In this document: positions 5,382 to 6,448 of the stretch, one piece after another
How positions within the stretch are numbered: position 1 is the stretch's first letter
Layout: the number at the start of each line of letters is the position of its first letter
From: Microcaldota archaeon
GTDB lineage: Archaea > Micrarchaeota > Micrarchaeia > Anstonellales > Anstonellaceae
NCBI GenBank assembly: GCA_023248455.1
Contig: JAHFEN010000043.1
Coordinates: forward strand, 1 to 6,448
Length of the DNA stretch: 6,448 nucleotides
Direction of reading: 5' to 3'
Notes under the pieces: model-generated
The model's input: the letters and a program-made list of their open reading frames with translations, nothing else
Database searches by the model: none
What the model was told of the DNA's origin: nothing
Made by a program: the position numbers and the translations under genes

Positions 5382-6448
5382 ATGGCAACCAAGCGGGACT
5401 ATTACGAAATACTTGGCGTAAAGAAGAGCGCAAGCAAGGACGAGCTAAAAGACTCCTACCGGACGCTCGCGCTCAAATACCACCCGGACAGGAACAAGGA
5501 GCCTGGCGCAGAAGAGCGATTCAAGGAAATCTCCGAAGCTTACGCAGTGCTTTCAGATGACGAAAAACGGGCGACATACGACCAATTTGGCCACTCCGGG
5601 TTTGACCAGCGCTACACTCAGGAGGACATATTCCGCGGCGCCAATTTCGAGGACATATTCCGCGAATTCGGCTTTGGCGGCGGGCACCTTGACGATTTGT
5701 TCTTCTCCTCATTCTTCGGTTCTCCAATGGGCCAGGGCAGGAGGAGCGGCAGGGGCGCGGACCTCCGTTACGACATACACATAACGCTCGAAGAGGCTGC
5801 AAAAGGCGTTTCCAAGGAAATTTCTTTCAAAAGAAACAGGGCGTGCGGGCGCTGTTCAGGCTCAGGGGCAGAACCCGGGACAAGGATAATAGCGTGCCCT
5901 AAATGCGGTGGAAGCGGCCAGGTCCGCTCCAACAAGCGATTGGGCCCTTTCGGAAGCTTTACCAGCATCACCTCCTGCCCTTCTTGCGCAGGGAATGGCA
6001 AGTTGCCTGAAAAGGCCTGCAGGGACTGCCGGGGCTCGGGGGCGCAGATTTACACTGAAAAGCTCTCGGTTGACATACCTGCAGGCGTGGACACAGGCTC
6101 GCAGCTACGGCTTGCAGGCATGGGAGAGCGCGGCCCATCATCGGCAGGCGACCTATACGTATTCATCGGCGTGCAGGAGCACGAATTCTACAAGCGCGAG
6201 GAAAATGACATATACCTGGAAACCCCGGTCAGCTTCTCGCAGGCGGCGCTTGGCGCGGAAATAGACATACCCACGCTATTTGGCAAGGCGAAATTCCGGA
6301 TACCGCCGGGCACCCAGACAGGCACGCTTTTCCGCATGAAAGGCGAGGGCATGCCGCGCGTGAACGGCAGGGGCAAGGGCGACCAAATCATACGTGTGAT
6401 AATCCGCACGCCAACCAACCTCTCAGACAAGCAGAAGAAGCTTCTCTC
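5382..6448 (+). CDS. dnaJ: DnaJ, Hsp40 co-chaperone (3' truncated by window)
   Basis: DnaJ binds unfolded clients, hands them to DnaK and stimulates its ATPase. The frame runs from the ATG at 5382 to the window end, 355 codons plus two bases. The J domain (about 6-70) starts RDYYEILGV and carries the HPD motif at 34-36. A Gly/Phe-rich linker follows (about 71-125, for example FREFGFGGGHLDD and FFSSFFGSPMGQG). The zinc-finger domain has all four CxxCxGxG units, with cysteine pairs at 155/158, 172/175, 199/202 and 213/216, so two zinc sites should form. The C-terminal beta domains follow (LSVDIPAGVDTGSQLRLAGMG, then FRIPPGTQTGTLFRMKGEGMP). This is a type I (class A) DnaJ. Family members are usually about 370-390 residues, so only a short tail is missing. 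The start is supported by GAGGAG five bases upstream and a TATA box. It is separated from dnaK by the accessory island. Confidence 0.97.
   Translation, partial: MATKRDYYEILGVKKSASKDELKDSYRTLALKYHPDRNKEPGAEERFKEISEAYAVLSDDEKRATYDQFGHSGFDQRYTQEDIFRGANFEDIFREFGFGGGHLDDLFFSSFFGSPMGQGRRSGRGADLRYDIHITLEEAAKGVSKEISFKRNRACGRCSGSGAEPGTRIIACPKCGGSGQVRSNKRLGPFGSFTSITSCPSCAGNGKLPEKACRDCRGSGAQIYTEKLSVDIPAGVDTGSQLRLAGMGERGPSSAGDLYVFIGVQEHEFYKREENDIYLETPVSFSQAALGAEIDIPTLFGKAKFRIPPGTQTGTLFRMKGEGMPRVNGRGKGDQIIRVIIRTPTNLSDKQKKLL

Noticed and set aside
5557..6264. Several plus- and minus-strand frames in the dnaJ region
   Set aside because: They overlap the complete J-domain, zinc-finger and beta-domain coding frame of DnaJ and encode biased sequences without domains.
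1..6448. CRISPR array, tRNA, rRNA or other RNA genes
   Set aside because: I saw no regularly spaced repeats and no tRNA or rRNA signatures; nearly all bases are accounted for by coding sequence or short spacers.

Overview
The window is a chaperone locus, most likely archaeal. The main evidence is two AT-rich TATA-type promoter elements (TATAAAAA before the minus-strand gene, TTTATAAATA before dnaJ), each at about the distance from its start codon expected for archaeal TBP/TFB promoters, and the absence of convincing bacterial -35/-10 pairs. DnaK also lacks the roughly 24-residue insertion in the nucleotide-binding domain that proteobacterial DnaKs carry, a trait archaeal Hsp70s share with Gram-positive bacteria. 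Ribosome binding sites are strong (GAGGTG, GAGGAG), and the core genes are moderately GC-rich with many ATA and AGG codons. A DPANN-type archaeon (for example Diapherotrites or Micrarchaeota) would fit, but that is a guess; a bacterial origin cannot be fully excluded.

Layout. Positions 1-105 hold the last 34 codons of an unidentified, highly charged protein. It is followed closely on the plus strand by grpE (120-689), a 110-residue protein of unknown function (700-1032) and dnaK (1076-2950). The tight spacing suggests one operon. dnaJ (5382 to the window edge) is on the same strand about 2.4 kb further on and has its own TATA box and ribosome binding site. A perfect inverted repeat, GTTAAT-N5-ATTAAC, sits directly upstream of that TATA box and is a candidate operator.

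Between dnaK and dnaJ lies an accessory island. It contains (i) a minus-strand gene (3008-4147) for a 379-residue protein with an HECTH zinc-metallopeptidase motif and a downstream NExxA glutamate, with what looks like a nearly leaderless promoter; (ii) a decayed IS66-like transposase (4193-4717, minus strand) that has lost its middle and is frameshifted; and (iii) abutting the transposase's 5' end, the last 186 codons of a copper-type P1B ATPase (copA-like), without its metal-binding, actuator and phosphorylation regions.

How the genes work together. GrpE (nucleotide exchange), DnaK (Hsp70 ATPase) and DnaJ (Hsp40, ATPase stimulation and client delivery) make up a complete Hsp70 system. The island appears to be a rearrangement scar that separates dnaJ from the rest of the set. 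The best leads for something undescribed are the 110-residue protein inside the grpE-dnaK operon, the HECTH protein, and the palindrome at the dnaJ promoter.
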